From Flavobacteriaceae bacterium (GTDB lineage: Bacteria; Bacteroidota; Bacteroidia; Flavobacteriales; Flavobacteriaceae), in assembly GCA_013003145.1 (NCBI GenBank), contig JABDLH010000012.1, positions 1 through 7,660 of the forward strand: DNA of 7,660 bases, in the 5' to 3' direction. Below the pieces are notes generated by a model. That model saw nothing but the letters and a program-made list of their open reading frames with translations, searched no databases and had not been told where the DNA came from. Below, one piece after another: positions 6,046-7,660 of this stretch. A program made the position numbers and the translations under genes. Numbering within the stretch: position 1 is the stretch's first letter; every line of letters begins with the position of its first letter.

Positions 6046-7173
6046 ATGCAGTTGAAAAAAGAAATAGGATTGAAGAATCAAATTAAGAGTAAACCCACCC
6101 AATACCGGAATTTTCCCATGGTACCGAGGGTCATTTATGGTCCCGGCAGTTTTGGGCAACTGGGAGAAATTCTTATGCCGCAGCGGAAAAGTTCTGATGC
6201 CCCGGTAATCTTCCTTGTGGATGATGTATTCGAGGGAGAAGAACTCGCAAACCGCATTCCCTTGCTCTTTGATGACCAACTGATTTTTATCTCTGCAGAT
6301 GAAGAACCTAAAACAGAACAGGTAGACGCCCTGGTTTCCAAATTGCTTTCAGACTACGAAGAACTGCCTTCAGCTATTGTCGGTATTGGGGGAGGAACAC
6401 TATTAGACCTGGCCAAGGCTGTCGCCATAATGCTGACCAACCAGGGCACTGCTTCTGAATACCAGGGCTGGGACCTGGTCAAAAAGCCTTCAGTCTACCA
6501 TGTAGGAATTCCCACGATCAGCGGTACCGGGGCAGAAGTTTCAAGGACTACCGTGTTGCTGGGGCCGCAGAAAAAGTTAGGGATCAACTCCGATTACACC
6601 CCATTTGACCAGGTGGTGCTGGATCCGGATTTGGCCAGGGGGGTGCCTGCAGATCAATGGTTTTATACCGGGATGGACTGTTATATCCATTGTGTTGAGT
6701 CCTTGAATGGAACCTATCTTAACGCGTTTAGTCAAAGCTACGGGGAAAAAGCCCTGGACTTGTGTAAAGAGGTTTTCCTGCACGATCTTACGGAGGATGA
6801 ATCCCGGGAGAAACTAATGATGGCATCCTGGCATGGCGGGATGAGTATTGCGTATTCGCAAGTAGGGGTGGCTCATGCTATGAGTTATGGACTCTCCTAT
6901 GTTTTGGGGACCAGGCACGGCATTGGCAACTGCCTGGTGTTTCAACATCTTGAAGAATTTTATCCCGAAGGGGTGGAATTGTTTAAACAGATGCAGGAAA
7001 AGCACGGGATACTATTGCCCGAGGGCATCTGCGCTTCCTTATCGGAACAAGAAATGGATACTATGGTATCCGTGGCATTGGGATTAGAACCGCTGTGGGA
7101 GAATGCACTAGGAAGTGGCTGGCGAGACATAATGACCCCATCCCGACTGAAATCCCTGTACAAAAAGATCTGA
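6046..7173 (+). CDS. kdnB: Iron-containing alcohol dehydrogenase, probable Kdo 8-oxidase (KdnB-like)
   Basis: The 375-residue protein belongs to the iron-dependent alcohol dehydrogenases. The best match by eye is KdnB, which oxidises the C8 alcohol of Kdo to an aldehyde that KdnA then aminates to 8-amino-3,8-dideoxy-Kdo. The KdnB-like traits are the order VPRVIYGPGSF near the start (26-36), GGG with T118 and D121 for nucleotide binding (115-121), the stretch YQGWDLVKKP (139-148), and PTISGTGAE (156-164). All four metal ligands of the family are present: D211 and H215 in GMDCYIH, then H277 and H291. The ATG at 6046 leaves about 24 residues before the conserved core; the internal M25 is an alternative start. 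It sits 4 bases after the HAD gene and ends in a double stop (TGA TAG). No kdnA is visible downstream in the window. The family assignment is firm; the Kdo substrate is likely but inferred. Confidence 0.85.
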   Translation: MQLKKEIGLKNQIKSKPTQYRNFPMVPRVIYGPGSFGQLGEILMPQRKSSDAPVIFLVDDVFEGEELANRIPLLFDDQLIFISADEEPKTEQVDALVSKLLSDYEELPSAIVGIGGGTLLDLAKAVAIMLTNQGTASEYQGWDLVKKPSVYHVGIPTISGTGAEVSRTTVLLGPQKKLGINSDYTPFDQVVLDPDLARGVPADQWFYTGMDCYIHCVESLNGTYLNAFSQSYGEKALDLCKEVFLHDLTEDESREKLMMASWHGGMSIAYSQVGVAHAMSYGLSYVLGTRHGIGNCLVFQHLEEFYPEGVELFKQMQEKHGILLPEGICASLSEQEMDTMVSVALGLEPLWENALGSGWRDIMTPSRLKSLYKKI

Positions 7174-7214
7174 TAGCGGAATCACGCCGATGTTTAATAT
7201 TTAATACCTAGTTA

Positions 7215-7660
7215 GTGCAGAAGCTTGCAGCAATTCTTTTTTATGATCTTATGGGCTGGAAATTTTCCGGAACCATGCCGGAAGTAAAAAAGTGCGTAAT
7301 TATTGTGGCGCCACATACCAGCAACTTTGATTTTATACTCGGTCTGATCGTACGAGAGGTTTTGCAGCTTAAGATCAATTACATCGGTAAACACAGTTTG
7401 TTCCGTCCTCCCTGGGGTTGGTTTTTCAGGAAAACTGGTGGCACACCCATAGATCGCGGTAAAAGCAGTGATACTGTGAAAGCCACTGCAAGGATTTTTA
7501 AGGAACGGGAAGAATTCCGATTAGCCCTTTCCCCGGAGGGAACAAGGAAGAAAGTTGATCAATGGAAAACCGGGTTTTATTATATCTCCCTGACAGCAGG
7601 GGTGCCCATTGTTATGGTCGCTTTTGACTACGGGAGAAAAGAAGTTAAATTCTCTGAGCC
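7215..7660 (+). CDS. 1-acyl-glycerol-3-phosphate acyltransferase family protein (PlsC-like), 3' end outside the window
   Basis: The first 148 residues of a glycerolipid acyltransferase are present and the gene runs off the right edge. Such enzymes transfer an acyl chain to a lysophospholipid or related lipid at the inner membrane. Motif I is HTSNFD (H34-x4-D39) and motif III is SPEGTR (106-111). The stretch between them, which contains GKHSLFRPPWGWFF (58-71), matches the compact PlsC-like proteins common in Bacteroidota. I choose the GTG at 7215: the frame is closed by TAG at 7209, and the residues from 7215 on (MQKLAAILFYDLMGW) look like the family's normal N-terminus. The ATG at 7251 would cut that helix away. 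It lies 41 bases after the KdnB-like gene with no terminator between them, so it may belong to the same operon. The exact lipid substrate cannot be read from the sequence. Confidence 0.9.
   Translation, partial: MQKLAAILFYDLMGWKFSGTMPEVKKCVIIVAPHTSNFDFILGLIVREVLQLKINYIGKHSLFRPPWGWFFRKTGGTPIDRGKSSDTVKATARIFKEREEFRLALSPEGTRKKVDQWKTGFYYISLTAGVPIVMVAFDYGRKEVKFSE

Noticed and set aside
5851..6279. 142-codon minus-strand open frame across the HAD and KdnB-like junction
   Set aside because: It lies opposite two intact conserved genes and its translation resembles no family.
7212..7394. 60-codon minus-strand open frame near the right edge
   Set aside because: The opposite strand encodes the acyltransferase with intact HX4D and EGTR motifs, so this is a shadow.
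1..7660. Search for mobile elements, CRISPR arrays, tRNAs, toxin-antitoxin or defence genes
   Set aside because: No transposase, integrase, regular spaced repeats, tRNA-like cloverleaf or defence domain could be seen; all genes fit a housekeeping region.

Overview
The window looks like an ordinary chromosomal segment of a Bacteroidota bacterium, most likely a member of the Flavobacteriia. Three lines of evidence point there. A DUF3822-type gene sits directly before rsmD. Matches to the Bacteroidota -7 promoter element TAnnTTTG occur at the three places where a promoter is expected. Several start codons are preceded by A-rich sequence rather than a Shine-Dalgarno motif. I see no transposase, phage gene, CRISPR array, tRNA or toxin cassette.

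Layout. Positions 1-130 hold a degenerate palindrome and the promoter of the RNase P RNA gene rnpB (about 131-441, + strand). Converging on rnpB is a minus-strand operon, read in the order: a one-membrane-helix protein of 215 aa (2462-1815), a DUF3822-family protein (1834-1004) and the 16S rRNA methyltransferase RsmD (1004-459). The three genes overlap, so they are probably co-transcribed and translationally coupled. A divergent promoter region (about 2463-2565) separates this operon from a plus-strand series: a compact Dda/RecD-like SF1 helicase (2566-4005), a DUF4126 membrane protein (4034-4603), KdsB (4621-5349), a HAD phosphatase (5340-6041), a KdnB-like iron alcohol dehydrogenase (6046-7173), and the 5' part of a PlsC-type acyltransferase (from a GTG at 7215 to the window edge).

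How the genes work together. The second half of the plus-strand series is an envelope-lipid neighbourhood. KdsB activates Kdo or an 8-amino variant to the CMP-sugar. A KdnB-type dehydrogenase oxidises C8 of Kdo on the way to 8-amino-Kdo. The acyltransferase family works on phospholipids or lipid A-type lipids. The matching aminotransferase KdnA is not in the window. The minus-strand pair is the least understood part: the DUF3822 protein has a layout reminiscent of PilM/GspL actin-like proteins, and its overlapping partner has a helix reminiscent of pseudopilins. They could belong to an uncharacterised envelope machine; this is inference from sequence reading only.
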